Positions 1-10,262 of a stretch of DNA of 32,673 bases are shown in pieces. Source of the DNA: a virus. The stretch covers positions 1 to 32,673 of IMG/VR virus record IMGVR_UViG_3300033146_000930; one strand, given 5' to 3'. Position numbers and translations under genes: made by a program. Positions within the stretch are counted from its first letter, which is position 1, and every line of letters begins with the position of its first letter. Under the pieces are notes generated by a model that did no database searches, was not told the DNA's origin, and saw only the letters and a list, made by a program, of their open reading frames with translations.

Positions 1-1142
1 CCTACATACTCAGCCTCACTTTCAGATGCTTGCACTGTTCCATCAAGTATAAAATCGCTGGCAGTAACTGTCTTATTAAAAGTAGAATCTCCTGCGGATA
101 TAGTTGTAGTTCCGCCTGGATTAGTTAAACTTATAGATTGCCCTGTTATATTTGTATATTCTTGCTCTCCATTACATTTAATATTTAAAAGATTGTAACT
201 GACATTTAATCCATCTCTTGGATGTAATGGGTCTGGGTCTGGAAAGATAACACTCCCGTTAACTGTTGAATCACCATCAATTGTACCACCAGTTAAAGGT
301 AATACTCCAACCCAATCTTGAGGGTCTCCACCTCTACCATAAATAACACCATCATTAGGAGCTTCTGGAACTCCGCTTGGAATATCAATCCACTCCTTAC
401 CACTCAAATCTGATTTAGTTGCCCAAACTTGTCCTGCAGTTCCGACAGCTACAGTAGGTTCTTTTGTATTAATTGCTGTAGTGTTATTTCCAATTGCTGT
501 AGCATTATCCGCTATATCACTTGCATTTGTATTTATACCATCACTATTAGCTGTAATACTTCCTACATTAGTTGCTATATTAGCTGCATTTGTTGCTATA
601 TCAATTGCTACAGCAGCGCCAAGCGAATCTAACTGACCTTTTGTCGCAGCATCAGTTGCGGCTACGCCGTCAGCTATGTCTACTAATTTAAACCCACCAC
701 CCTCAAAATTAGCAGTAAGTGAATTACTACCATCTAATCTGTAATATTCATCTGGATTTAAACTTGCAGCATTTATAGTCCATCCTTGAGCACTATATAA
801 AATCTGATTACCATTGAATACTGTTTCATTTGTTAAATCCCCTCCAACAAAGGTATAACCTAAAGAAGGGTCAACACCTGCAATACTCCAAAATTTTCCA
901 AAATCAGTATCATCACCATTAAGAGGAGGATATTCATTACTTGCATCTGGTGTATGATCTCCCATAAATGTAAAAGCATCTGGGATTGCTATAAATGATG
1001 TAGGCTCAGACTTGAAAACAACTGCACCGTCAGCAACTTCAGCTACTAGAAAATATTCATCATTACCTAGATTGCCAAAATCCAACTTATGCAACTCTTC
1101 TATTTCTTCAAAACTTATTCTTAATATATTTGGATCGCTCAT
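1..1142 (-). CDS. Tail fibre-like protein, partial (3' end beyond window)
   Basis: The frame is open from the ATG at 1142 to the window edge, giving about 380 residues with no stop, so the C-terminus is missing. The start follows the stop of the 398-aa gene by 18 nt. Around residues 171-222 is an Asn/Ala/Thr/Ile-rich segment with a heptad-like pattern (IATNAANIATN, then further N-A-x-x-I steps), typical of trimeric fibre shafts. It is followed by PLTGGTIDGD, a short motif often seen in phage tail-fibre proteins before the receptor-binding part. The N-terminal 150 residues look beta-rich. It is the last gene of a tail block and probably encodes a fibre or spike that contacts the host surface. 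The shaft-like character is seen directly; the receptor-binding role is inferred from family behaviour and position. The missing C-terminus would hold the specificity domain. Confidence 0.75.
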   Translation of the reverse strand, partial: MSDPNILRISFEEIEELHKLDFGNLGNDEYFLVAEVADGAVVFKSEPTSFIAIPDAFTFMGDHTPDASNEYPPLNGDDTDFGKFWSIAGVDPSLGYTFVGGDLTNETVFNGNQILYSAQGWTINAASLNPDEYYRLDGSNSLTANFEGGGFKLVDIADGVAATDAATKGQLDSLGAAVAIDIATNAANIATNVGSITANSDGINTNASDIADNATAIGNNTTAINTKEPTVAVGTAGQVWATKSDLSGKEWIDIPSGVPEAPNDGVIYGRGGDPQDWVGVLPLTGGTIDGDSTVNGSVIFPDPDPLHPRDGLNVSYNLLNIKCNGEQEYTNITGQSISLTNPGGTTTISAGDSTFNKTVTASDFILDGTVQASESEAEYV

Positions 1143-1160
1143 TGTTATTTGTTTTATTTA

Positions 1161-2357
1161 TTAGTTAAGTATTAATTGGCCTACAAAGTCTATATTAAAC
1201 GTAAGTGTAATTTCATGTGTTCCTGTAAAGGCAGCCTCGGCGCTTACCAATTCTCCATTATTATCTATAACTGTTATAGAAGGAAGTTTGCTCATCACAT
1301 AAGTAAATGAAATTGGTGTAAATGCAGTAGCATTAATAAGGAATACTTCTGTCAAGTCATTTACAGTAGTAATACCCACTTCTATAGTTCCTGTAGTAGA
1401 AGTCTCATTTGACATACCATCAGCTATTACAAACAAAGTATAAGGAATAGAAACAGAATTTACGTCAAAGTTATGTATAACTTGGAAACTACCTGCGACA
1501 TCTGATCCATCTGACACTGAGCCTGAAGCCATAACTATATCCTTCTGAATATCTACAACTCTCCATTTATATCTAACATATTCTCCAGCCTCTACAAGAT
1601 AAGATATATCATGAATCTGTCCGTCAACAGGATTCATTATAGTACCCTCAGGAACAACATTAACATCAAGCGCTAATGGAAGTGGTTGGTCCATCACATA
1701 AGTTAATGTTTCTAGTATTTTTCCATCGACAAGTTCATCATCTTCCATCATATCATATGTAATAATCAATGTAAAATCAAGGTCTCTAGATGGATTCCCA
1801 GCAAACTCTTCTTGAGTAAGTTCCCAAGTCATGATTACAGATCCAGGATCTATACCTTTTCCTGACATTGGATTACCATTCGTATTCAGTAAAACTTCAT
1901 CTTCTCCAGCTCTATATATAGACCAAAAAATATTTCTACCAGCAAGTGGAGCAAGTTTGAAATCAAATGTAAGTATTCCAGCCCCTCCTCCAGAAGGTAC
2001 AACAGAGAAGAAATCTATAATAGGGTGGTTATTAGGATCCACATTAACTCTAGGCACATTGCTGTAACCAACTGCTACAGTTCTTCCATCAAGTATAATT
2101 CCATTAAATACTATTCTGTTTCCACTCTCATCGATAGAATAATTATCTCCTTCAGTTTGCATAACACCGTTTACCGTCACATATACTAAAGTATCAAGTC
2201 CATAGTCAAAGTTAAAGACAGTTTTATGTTCTCCACTAATATTTTGGTCAGTGAGTTTATTTGTATCAATTCCTTTTATAGCGCTCTCTTGTCTATATTT
2301 AAAGTTGTTTACTCTTGCGATCAACTCTCTATTTATAATGTCCCTAATTTTTGTCAT
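1161..2357 (-). CDS. Tail appendage protein with fibre-type N-terminal domain and Ig-like regions
   Basis: 398 residues, starting 2 nt after the stop of the 1832-aa tail gene. Residues about 48-100 contain the pattern VYVTVNGVMQ...YSI...RIVFNGIILDGRTVAVGY. This matches the small beta-domain (vYvNGv...dY...g..I.F...l..G..V.V.Y) common near the N-terminus of phage tail-fibre and baseplate proteins. The rest is beta-rich with repeated Ig-like spacing and ends in a strand-rich segment FVGQLILN. There is no signal peptide or membrane segment. Its place between the giant tail protein and the fibre-like protein suggests it attaches or forms part of a tail appendage. I do not recognise an exact family for the C-terminal two thirds. 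Confidence 0.65.
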   Translation of the reverse strand: MTKIRDIINRELIARVNNFKYRQESAIKGIDTNKLTDQNISGEHKTVFNFDYGLDTLVYVTVNGVMQTEGDNYSIDESGNRIVFNGIILDGRTVAVGYSNVPRVNVDPNNHPIIDFFSVVPSGGGAGILTFDFKLAPLAGRNIFWSIYRAGEDEVLLNTNGNPMSGKGIDPGSVIMTWELTQEEFAGNPSRDLDFTLIITYDMMEDDELVDGKILETLTYVMDQPLPLALDVNVVPEGTIMNPVDGQIHDISYLVEAGEYVRYKWRVVDIQKDIVMASGSVSDGSDVAGSFQVIHNFDVNSVSIPYTLFVIADGMSNETSTTGTIEVGITTVNDLTEVFLINATAFTPISFTYVMSKLPSITVIDNNGELVSAEAAFTGTHEITLTFNIDFVGQLILN

Positions 2358-2359
2358 TG

Positions 2360-5300
2360 TTAGTCAAAGTTTATGATAAACTGTGAAATCATAGCATAAA
2401 TATATGTATAATCTTCACCCGTATATGTTATTCGTATTTTAAAATATTTGTCTCTTATTCTTTTTGATGTTGAACTGAACCTACTAAACGAATTGGATTT
2501 GCCAACTTGTATAAAATACTTCCCATCTTTATAATAAGCATTCTCAGAGAAAATTCCAATACTCATGTCAGGTGAATCCATTCTTGTAAGTATTTTTTCA
2601 GTATATGACACTTCAGGCTTACTGTTAGTAGCGCTAGTGTTTCCAGTATAGTCAATATTGCCTTCTTCATTATAATAATTTACAATAGTATCTCTCAAAA
2701 CAGCGTCTGAGAAATCACCAGTTATAGTATATTTTATTTCATCAGGTTTTACTTTATTTGACAACATAATCAGATTCGTAAGTATCTTCTCACTACTAGG
2801 AGCCTCATGCATAACTACCTCTATCTCGAACTTATGCTGCTCTCCCATAAAGTTACAATAATTGGATGCTTTGTTAGTTTCCCAAGCTTTACTCTCAGTG
2901 ACATTCAAATCAAACACCATATTGTCATCATGTATGTGAATCTGAAACTTAGGGCTGAACGATAATCTAGATATCCATTTTCCTAGAACTTCATTGTAAT
3001 ACAAAGATAAATCTGAAGCAAAAAATCTTCCGCTAGATATAGGAACATTCCTAACAACATCTGGAGTAGTATTAAACAATTTAGAGAATAACATAGCTAC
3101 ATTTTTCTTTGTACCATCATAAGATAGATATATCTTTGGAATTCCCTTAATGACATTATTATCCTTATCTGTATACTTATTCAGTCCGTCTTTGGCTTCA
3201 AGCAGCAACTGCTCCACAGAGTAGTCTGAAATAACCATTATCTGCTTACCATTAAGTTTCCACACTTTATTAGTTTGTAAATCTACACCATAAATTGTGC
3301 TGTATGTTGTGGTTATAGATTCAGGATTTATAGATCCAACTGTAGTAGAAAGTAATTGAGCTTTAGGAGCCAGTGCCTGAATATCATCAACATAAATCTC
3401 ATTACTTTGATTTACAAGAGTTCTACCATCGACAGTTATAACTCCAACACCTTTCTCAAAAATTGCAAACAAAATATTATTGAATGTCTCTAGTTTTATT
3501 ATTTGCCCAAGTTCACTGTTGTAGTCTCTAAAGTTAAGCCCAGAAAAATCCCTATAGCCATTAACATACTCACTAGTAATATTCGGAGACGAAAGCATAA
3601 CTCTGTTAGGGTACATTTGATTATATATAGGATCTCTATAATCCAAACTTATATAAGACACGGCCCTTCTGGTTCCAGATAATCCATGGTTATAAGCTTT
3701 AGAATTACGTCTGTACTCTGCATACAATTTTGAAGGAGAAAATTTAGGATAAAATCCTTTGTCTGTTCCATGAACTGCTTTTTCAGCCTTCTCAACAGTT
3801 TCCAAGGATCTAACGTCAGTGTTATTATTATTCTGATGAACAAGTTCTATTATATATCCATTAGATACAAGTTTTCTTCCATCATCTTGGAACTCTGAAG
3901 AGTCTATCTCAGGATTATCACTTTCTATATCTCCAACAGCTCGTTCAACCATTGGTCCAGATCCGTAAGTGTAGTAGTCACCCATGTTGGCTAGGATAGC
4001 CTCCTCAATTCCTATAGGGTATGTCATTTGTTTATATGTACGAGTTATAAAGCAATCTCCACCTCCAAGTGTCAGAAAGTCTAATCCCTCGCTTAATTTG
4101 TGTCTTTGAGAAGTACTGTAATAACTAAGAGAAAATGATGATGCATACATAACTGCTAGTTCTCCAGAAGTCAGTTCTATATCAGAAGTTTTTATATCTG
4201 TCAAATGCATCTTGTTTGCGCCATAGTCATGCTCAAAAGGTTTCTCAAGGCCGGTTACAGGATCAAATAATTTACATCCAACATACTGCGAATAATTATT
4301 AACAACCGTAGCATAAGGGAATACATATATTTCTCCTGCCTGTTTCTCTGTTTTCCACGCTGCAGTTTTATTTATACCTAATGTTCCTGTATCCCATAGC
4401 TGCACACTAAGTCTATCATCTGTCGATGTTTTAGCGTGTCCCATAGCTTTCATTGTGTCAGGCTGCTCAATGATTTCTATAAATAGATATTCGTCTGGCG
4501 GTGTATGATAATGAAATCTAACATTCTGGTGTGACTCATCACTAAGTTCATTTCCTGCTCCAAAATCACGTACAGAACATGTACCGTGGTCATTGAAGTG
4601 ATCCTCAGTCTTAATATCTCTATCACCATCGTCACTAAACCACACTCTGTCACCCTTCATTAATCTTCTTACCCAGTCTTTTACATTTTCGCCATCATAT
4701 GTCGTATAATTTATAAACGCGTGCCCCTCACAATTTGAATTTTTGTCATAAGCTATACCTCCCCAACAGCCATCAGAAGAGCAGTCTGATGACACCTGCA
4801 ATGCAGACATTGTTCTATATCTGAACGTAGGAGATGACATAGAAAATGCAGACACAAGATAACTGAATGACCTGTCTATTTTTGAGGTAAATTCTCCATG
4901 TGCAAATGAAGTCATTCCCTCACTAAGAAAAGTCAAGTCAGCTTTAAAACTCTCTGGTGTTTTCATATTGGTCACTGTAGCATCTATGTATATTACTTCA
5001 TCTTCTCCTAGTGTAACATCCACCGCATCTAAATCTATTATAAGGTTTAATGTATTTGAGTCAAGTAATCCTGCTATGTTTGCACTATTTACTTCTATAT
5101 CACTGCTTACAAATGCTACTCTATTTGTTCTAGGAACTCTACCTACTGCAGACCAACCTTTAAACCCTTTAGGATGTACTAAAAGCATTCTGTCAAGTAA
5201 CTGTGGAACATGTACCATGTCAAGATCATACAAGTTTTTTGTCTTATTAGACCCTTTTTCCAATGGAATACCATTTACTCCTTCTCCGTTATCCCAGCCA

Positions 5301-7858
5301 AGATAAGTCTTTGTAGCGTCAGGAACCTCATCAGTTCCTACTACCACTGCAGTATTTCTGCGTAATCCAAGATAATCCAGATCATATACGATACTGTCAA
5401 CATTATACGCTGGTAACATAGCCGTAGGCATTATATATCCTTGAACTAAAGTATCCTTTTTTCTGTCTTTTCTTACTATAAAATACCCTTTAACATTTGA
5501 TTGTATGAATCCATACTCAGGATTATTAGTATCATTTAAAGGTGATAAATCTATTTTTAATTTTGTTACATTTACCTTTCCTGCAGTTATAAGTTCCTTC
5601 ACCTTTGCAGTTCTATATAACCCTCTGACATTTTCAAATTCATTTATTCCGGGGCAAGCTATCTTCTCTGCGTCACCGACTATACCGTTTGGTGAAATGA
5701 TTTCTATATCATCAGGACCACATCCAGACATGTCTCCGCTATATACACCGTCGTCACCATAATTATCTAATCCTCTCACTGGAAAAGCAGGAGTAACAAA
5801 CATATCATTTAGTATATAACATATCCCTAATTCATAAGTTTCTCCAGCCCAGTAGCCCAGGTTATTATAAACATTATCTGGATTACCATAGGAACCTTCC
5901 ATAGATTCAATAGTCTCTGAGATTCTCATCTTCTTTGATACACTTTCTAGAGCATCCATTAAATCAGCATCAAGTTCTGATGATATATTACCAAGTACAA
6001 GGCGATTGTTAATTTGTGTAAGTGTTTTTACTTTATCTACAGATGAGTACTGCGTGTTTAATTCGCTCTCTTGTATTGCCTCAACATTTTCAACTCCTAT
6101 ATGGATTATACTACATTTTCCGTCATCGTCTATGTCAAATGCTCTTAGTATTTTAAATGCGGTAATAGATTCATCTACATCACCATAGCCATGTGTAAAA
6201 AATACTTCTATGGTACCTGTAGATACTCCTATGTCAAGTAATTCAAATTTTACAAGTTTATCTGTCGAAGTAGACCCATCTACCCCAAGTGCTGTATCTT
6301 CAAATCCCTGGTGTATAGAAATCAAACTTGACTCTGCTATTATATCTGACAAATTACCATCAGCATTTCTATATTTAAAGTAGTAACGATATCCGCCTCC
6401 TTTAAGCACTCCTCCAGACTCAACGCCTATGAAGTTTAATACAGGCACATTATCCAATCTGACTATGAGTTCAGTTTGGTTAAAATACTTACTAGAGTAT
6501 GTACTTGTATCCTTATTTTGACGTCTATCTATTATACTTGCTGACCCATCTGGATTTATCTTAAATCTAGAGTTTATAAGTCTTACAGGGTTTCTTCCAT
6601 CTGTGAATATAAAGTTTATAGACTCATCGTACTCCTTTTGCAGTGTTAAATCTATAAAGTCCTCAAGTTGAAGCTTAAAGCTGTTAGTAGAAAAAGCCAT
6701 GGTATGCTTTGTGTCGTCATCCCAATCTTCTGGAGGTATAGAGTCGCCAAATTCATCAGTTAAGAAATTATACAACGGAGAATAGATCTTTCGCATAGGC
6801 ACGGTATCTTCAGGCCATGCGACATTTAGTGTTGACACTACTCTAATAAGTAACGCTCCATTTGAAAGGTCTGGAAACTCTGCAGGGTATTTTATTTTAA
6901 GTTCTATTATATATGAACCATAATACTCTTCAATAGAATAACCTGGAAAATTAGAAAGTACGTAACTTGCCTCATGAAAATGCATATAAAACTCTCTAAT
7001 GTCACTACTTAAAACTGGTTCACCAGAATTCATGTCTTTAATAGCCTTTTCAGCAATTTCATAATGATGCTCTGATATATTAACTCCAGCGTAAGTAACA
7101 AGCGTACTATTTAGCATATTACCATAATGCATAGAGCACGCAAGCAGTATTTTTTTCCCAAAGTCTTCTGTAGTAGAACTTCTTTTTGCTACAAAATACA
7201 CATAGTATTCATGTGATGCCAACTCCTCTATTGTTACTACAACAGGTTGTGCAGGATCAAGATCCTCATAAATTTTGTTAGTACTTATTTTCTTACATGG
7301 ACACTCAGCTCCGGTTGTCTCACAGAACTCACTTTTTAGCTCTCCTATATAAACATCCACCAAAGTGTCAGTACCATTAAGTTCAGTCAAGTCGAATGTT
7401 ATATCTATATGTCTTCCAAGAGCGTCATCATTAAATTTAAATTTCTGTAGCGAAGTCAAATAGGACATTGTCTCGTCGGTATAACTTCCAAGTAACTCCT
7501 CATTAAAATCTAAGTCTGCGTCAGTAGGAGGATTATATGCATCCCACACAGGACTAGGGTAAGTACCGACCTCTCCAAGTTCAAATGTACCATCATCTCC
7601 AAACTTACCACTTATGATATATGCTACATTATTGAATGTTTTTACTGCCAGGGGAATAAAACCGTCTGTAAGAGAAAATCCTTTCCCATTCCCTGTCTCA
7701 TTACCTGGAATATTTTTCATGACATACTGGTTCTCGCCGACAGTCATTATCTCAGCATTCAAAGCATCTACGTATTGGTTGTTCTGCACAACAAGTGGAT
7801 GAAGATCTGTATTCAATCCCCCATTAAATGTATTAGTTCCTTGACCTTTACTCTGCAT
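2360..7858 (-). CDS. Very large tail protein (tail stabilisation / tubular B-like, muzzle type)
   Basis: 1832 residues, the largest gene here. The N-terminus (GTNTFNGGLNTDLHPLVV, then a Y-V-D-A-L-N-A-E-I run) has the G-G-L-N-T-D / A-x-N pattern found at the start of T7 gp12-like and P22 gp10-like tail tube proteins and of the large crAss-like tail stabilisation proteins. Residues about 490-530 (YRYYFKYRNADGNLSD) look like a fibronectin-like beta-domain. Later segments such as FNNILFAIFEKGVGVI and YYNEVLGKWISRLSF resemble propeller blades. The size is far above that of gp12 or gp10, as known for crAss-like homologues. It follows the ring/adaptor-type genes and precedes the appendage genes, so a role in the tail barrel or its distal cap is likely. 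Its first codons overlap the 103-aa gene by 11 nt. Confidence 0.7.
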   Translation of the reverse strand: MQSKGQGTNTFNGGLNTDLHPLVVQNNQYVDALNAEIMTVGENQYVMKNIPGNETGNGKGFSLTDGFIPLAVKTFNNVAYIISGKFGDDGTFELGEVGTYPSPVWDAYNPPTDADLDFNEELLGSYTDETMSYLTSLQKFKFNDDALGRHIDITFDLTELNGTDTLVDVYIGELKSEFCETTGAECPCKKISTNKIYEDLDPAQPVVVTIEELASHEYYVYFVAKRSSTTEDFGKKILLACSMHYGNMLNSTLVTYAGVNISEHHYEIAEKAIKDMNSGEPVLSSDIREFYMHFHEASYVLSNFPGYSIEEYYGSYIIELKIKYPAEFPDLSNGALLIRVVSTLNVAWPEDTVPMRKIYSPLYNFLTDEFGDSIPPEDWDDDTKHTMAFSTNSFKLQLEDFIDLTLQKEYDESINFIFTDGRNPVRLINSRFKINPDGSASIIDRRQNKDTSTYSSKYFNQTELIVRLDNVPVLNFIGVESGGVLKGGGYRYYFKYRNADGNLSDIIAESSLISIHQGFEDTALGVDGSTSTDKLVKFELLDIGVSTGTIEVFFTHGYGDVDESITAFKILRAFDIDDDGKCSIIHIGVENVEAIQESELNTQYSSVDKVKTLTQINNRLVLGNISSELDADLMDALESVSKKMRISETIESMEGSYGNPDNVYNNLGYWAGETYELGICYILNDMFVTPAFPVRGLDNYGDDGVYSGDMSGCGPDDIEIISPNGIVGDAEKIACPGINEFENVRGLYRTAKVKELITAGKVNVTKLKIDLSPLNDTNNPEYGFIQSNVKGYFIVRKDRKKDTLVQGYIMPTAMLPAYNVDSIVYDLDYLGLRRNTAVVVGTDEVPDATKTYLGWDNGEGVNGIPLEKGSNKTKNLYDLDMVHVPQLLDRMLLVHPKGFKGWSAVGRVPRTNRVAFVSSDIEVNSANIAGLLDSNTLNLIIDLDAVDVTLGEDEVIYIDATVTNMKTPESFKADLTFLSEGMTSFAHGEFTSKIDRSFSYLVSAFSMSSPTFRYRTMSALQVSSDCSSDGCWGGIAYDKNSNCEGHAFINYTTYDGENVKDWVRRLMKGDRVWFSDDGDRDIKTEDHFNDHGTCSVRDFGAGNELSDESHQNVRFHYHTPPDEYLFIEIIEQPDTMKAMGHAKTSTDDRLSVQLWDTGTLGINKTAAWKTEKQAGEIYVFPYATVVNNYSQYVGCKLFDPVTGLEKPFEHDYGANKMHLTDIKTSDIELTSGELAVMYASSFSLSYYSTSQRHKLSEGLDFLTLGGGDCFITRTYKQMTYPIGIEEAILANMGDYYTYGSGPMVERAVGDIESDNPEIDSSEFQDDGRKLVSNGYIIELVHQNNNNTDVRSLETVEKAEKAVHGTDKGFYPKFSPSKLYAEYRRNSKAYNHGLSGTRRAVSYISLDYRDPIYNQMYPNRVMLSSPNITSEYVNGYRDFSGLNFRDYNSELGQIIKLETFNNILFAIFEKGVGVITVDGRTLVNQSNEIYVDDIQALAPKAQLLSTTVGSINPESITTTYSTIYGVDLQTNKVWKLNGKQIMVISDYSVEQLLLEAKDGLNKYTDKDNNVIKGIPKIYLSYDGTKKNVAMLFSKLFNTTPDVVRNVPISSGRFFASDLSLYYNEVLGKWISRLSFSPKFQIHIHDDNMVFDLNVTESKAWETNKASNYCNFMGEQHKFEIEVVMHEAPSSEKILTNLIMLSNKVKPDEIKYTITGDFSDAVLRDTIVNYYNEEGNIDYTGNTSATNSKPEVSYTEKILTRMDSPDMSIGIFSENAYYKDGKYFIQVGKSNSFSRFSSTSKRIRDKYFKIRITYTGEDYTYIYAMISQFIINFD

Positions 7859-8159
7859 CTCTTTTTTCCTTTAATTGTTTTGCATACTTTTCTTCTTTTG
7901 CTAAGTCAGAAAGTCTTTCTGCATACTTATAATAATTGTGTTTATAAACAAATCTAAATCTAAAAAATCTGTATATTCCTCTCACCTGTCTGTCTGCAGT
8001 CTCTGCATTTAATAACAGACTTGGATACTTCTTGGCTTTTGCTTCTTTAATTATAGTTACAAAGCCTTCTTTAATGGATTTCCTAATTACATCTGGATCA
8101 AGCCATTCATGCCAGTCAGACATTTTATCCATATAATCATCGACAGTTCTCCTTTTCAT
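7848..8159 (-). CDS. Small basic helical protein, tail region
   Basis: 103 residues, overlapping the upstream gene by 4 nt (ATGA type) and the downstream 1832-aa gene by 11 nt, so it is translationally coupled within the tail operon. The composition is Lys/Arg/Glu-rich and mostly helical, with an aromatic-basic patch RGIYRFFRFRF near residues 60-70 and a charged C-terminal tail of Lys and Glu. There are no cysteines, signal peptide or membrane segment. I do not recognise the family. Its position suggests a small tail or tail-assembly protein, such as a chaperone for the giant tail protein, but this is inference from context only. Confidence 0.6.
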   Translation of the reverse strand: MKRRTVDDYMDKMSDWHEWLDPDVIRKSIKEGFVTIIKEAKAKKYPSLLLNAETADRQVRGIYRFFRFRFVYKHNYYKYAERLSDLAKEEKYAKQLKEKRDAE

Positions 8160-8803
8160 TTTAAACTAACATATTTTACACCAGAGTTAGCAGCAGCATA
8201 CAACTTATCCCTGAATGTTTTAGGCAGCCTTATCATAACATCATCGTGCTTTGACTCAGGGCCAAAAGATATAGTAACCACTGGAACTTTAAATCCAGTT
8301 TTAATAACATCTAATCCTTGAAACAATACTGAATCTGTAGGATAACTTGAGAACTCTTGCATGGAAATCATTTTTACATAAAGTACAGGATAAAACTTAG
8401 TCCTACTCAAACTTATCAAATCTCCCTGCATAGCGTCCAGTATCATTAGATACAAAACATCTACCATGATTAACTCCACTATCTTTTCTTTACTAGAGTT
8501 CGTACCACTAACATTACTGAAGTAATAATCCCTTAACCTTCCCTTTGGTGCGTTATCACTTTTCTTAAACCATTTAGCAACCTTTCCTCTTTGCTTTAAT
8601 CTCTCTCTAAGACTTATATCACCATATTTATCAAAATTTGGAAGGTAAGGTTTGCCTTGTCTCCCATATGAATTCTTAAAATAAGCCTTTTTATCTTTTA
8701 TCTTATAATTATTCTTTATATATTTAAAGTCCTTAGGGTCATGATATTTCTCTAAGGCTTCATATCTATCAATAAGTGCTTGTATCTTAGTTCCTCCAAC
8801 CAT
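8156..8803 (-). CDS. Tail/adaptor region protein of unknown family
   Basis: I place the start at the ATG at 8803 (MVGGTKIQALIDRY), one base after the stop of the upstream gene. An in-frame ATG at 8848 would add 15 residues and overlap the upstream gene by 44 nt, which is unlike the tight 1-4 nt junctions nearby. The protein has 215 residues. The first third is rich in Lys and Tyr. The middle part (IVELIMVDVLYLMILDAM) is a hydrophobic helix, probably buried rather than transmembrane. The C-terminal part is beta-rich and ends in GVKYVSLK. It lies between the ring-type protein and the 103-aa protein. I do not recognise a family; a structural role at the head-tail junction or tail is inferred from synteny with crAss-like tail modules. 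Confidence 0.6.
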   Translation of the reverse strand: MVGGTKIQALIDRYEALEKYHDPKDFKYIKNNYKIKDKKAYFKNSYGRQGKPYLPNFDKYGDISLRERLKQRGKVAKWFKKSDNAPKGRLRDYYFSNVSGTNSSKEKIVELIMVDVLYLMILDAMQGDLISLSRTKFYPVLYVKMISMQEFSSYPTDSVLFQGLDVIKTGFKVPVVTISFGPESKHDDVMIRLPKTFRDKLYAAANSGVKYVSLK

Positions 8804-8804
8804 A

Positions 8805-9560
8805 CTAACGTCTAAACTTAAAACTTCTATTATATCTTTTTCTATCAAATCTCTTCATCTCATTCAACATTTCATCCAGTTGATTATCAGTAATCGCTTC
8901 TGGTATAGCAGCAGATTGTATCAATCTCGCTGACTCTTGTGTTATCCACGGCAATATCTGTGCTGCAGCAGGATCTCCTTTGAACATTTTCTTCTTAGTA
9001 ACCATTAAAGCTACTTTTGCTGCAATCGCATTGGCATGTTTTCTTGTAATTTTTGGAAGCCCCTTATCGTCGACCTCAATCCCTTCATATATCATATAGA
9101 TCTCTGTATCAAACAGATTCTCATCATACAACTTAAGTGCTGTCTCATCTATCCACTCATACTGTAGATATGTACCAAGCCCAACGTTAGGAGAATCATT
9201 AAAATGATATGTCTTCAGATCTGAGTTACCAAGAACTGTATTCATAAACTCTTTGTTGCTGTCAACTTCGTAGCGAGTGTATTTATAAGGTTCAAGATCA
9301 TCATAACCATCGTCATGTAATGGAGTTGTAGTAAGACTCAAAAGTTTATATAAATTACACGGAACATCAAGAATCATAGTATCTCCACTCTGGGGTTTTT
9401 GTACATACTTGTAGTATTTAACCGGAATAGAGTTAATATCCTTAAATGCTTGGTAGGCTTTCTCCAAAAAATCGTGTTCCTGAAGTTTTATCCCGTACTC
9501 ATCTTTAAGTATAGGATATGCGGCCATAATATTTAGTGTTGGTTCAAATGATGCGTCCAT
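8805..9560 (-). CDS. Ring/adaptor (tail tubular A / P22 gp4-like) protein candidate
   Basis: 251 residues. Residues about 30-75 contain FLEKAYQAFKDIN followed by a beta segment and MILDVPCNLYKLLSLT. This helix-then-(D/L)-P-C-N pattern resembles the connector-type proteins called tail tubular A or gp4-like in crAss-like and P22/T7-like phages. A C-terminal helical half includes KHANAIAAKVALMVTKKK, and the protein ends in a basic tail (DRKRYNRSFKFRR). It sits directly upstream of other tail genes and separates the DUF5856-like region from the giant tail protein, the usual place for dodecameric ring proteins below the portal. The assignment rests on recognised motif shape and synteny, not on a profile search. 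Confidence 0.55.
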   Translation of the reverse strand: MDASFEPTLNIMAAYPILKDEYGIKLQEHDFLEKAYQAFKDINSIPVKYYKYVQKPQSGDTMILDVPCNLYKLLSLTTTPLHDDGYDDLEPYKYTRYEVDSNKEFMNTVLGNSDLKTYHFNDSPNVGLGTYLQYEWIDETALKLYDENLFDTEIYMIYEGIEVDDKGLPKITRKHANAIAAKVALMVTKKKMFKGDPAAAQILPWITQESARLIQSAAIPEAITDNQLDEMLNEMKRFDRKRYNRSFKFRR

Positions 9561-9568
9561 ATCTTATT

Positions 9569-10252
9569 TTACATTTTTTCTTGTGTGTTCGGTTGAACTG
9601 GAGTGTTCAATTGTCTGTAGTATTGGATATACTTATTAGAGATATCAGTTATCACCTGATCCACTACTATATTTGGTGCATAAAACTCTGAAGTATAAAA
9701 TTGTTCAGCATAAGGCATATTCATCAAGTCATATGGATTCTCAAATACGGCGCTCAGTGACACAAACTTCAGGTTGTTGTAATTTCCCATATTGAATAGG
9801 TATACATCATAGGTTCCATCACCATTTCCAGCCATATTTACCCATGCGTATGGGACTTTAGAAGTAACTTGTTTGTATTGATTGTATATATAATCTGTAT
9901 CGTAGTATATTCTAAAATTAAGTGAATTGTCCATCGGCCCAAGATAGCTTATAGCTTTGTCGGTATTAACCAACTGTGCCAGTGAAGGAATCTTAAAATG
10001 AGGTGCTGAAGTAAGTGAATCTATATTACAGTTACCTGATATATCGTTGCACTCTATTTGTATTCCATCAATCCTTTGACTTACCCTTGAGGGATCTAAT
10101 AAACCCTGCTTTATCTGCTGGGCAATAATAGTATTTGTATGCAAAACAACCTCCTGCATTAACTGTTCTATGGAGAACGCCTCGTTCGTTACTCCTTTTA
10201 GACCGTCTACTATATGATTTCTTATAACCGAGGCTATTTGTTTTAGTTGCAT
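9569..10252 (-). CDS. Probable virion ring/connector protein, family not recognised
   Basis: 227 residues, starting 10 nt after the DUF5856-like gene stops and ending 8 nt before the next start. The N-terminal 60 residues are helical (IASVIRNHIVDGLKG, EVVLHTNTIIAQQIKQG). The middle is beta-rich with many Tyr and Asn, and a final helix (VITDISNKYIQYYRQL) is followed by a Pro/Gln-rich tail. It contains a close Cys pair around residues 68-74 (IECNDISGNC). Dense packing with the ring-type gene supports a role in the portal-tail interface, but I can see no diagnostic motif. An alternative is a tail hub component. Confidence 0.55.
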   Translation of the reverse strand: MQLKQIASVIRNHIVDGLKGVTNEAFSIEQLMQEVVLHTNTIIAQQIKQGLLDPSRVSQRIDGIQIECNDISGNCNIDSLTSAPHFKIPSLAQLVNTDKAISYLGPMDNSLNFRIYYDTDYIYNQYKQVTSKVPYAWVNMAGNGDGTYDVYLFNMGNYNNLKFVSLSAVFENPYDLMNMPYAEQFYTSEFYAPNIVVDQVITDISNKYIQYYRQLNTPVQPNTQEKM

Positions 10253-10262
10253 ATCTTAATGT

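Noticed and set aside
429-632. Plus-strand Cys/Ile/Ser-rich open frame
   Set aside because: It is the antisense reading of the Asn/Ala/Thr repeat shaft of the fibre-like gene.
4968-5306. Plus-strand 112-codon frame
   Set aside because: Lies wholly inside the 1832-aa tail gene on the opposite strand and reads as low-information Ser/Pro-rich sequence.
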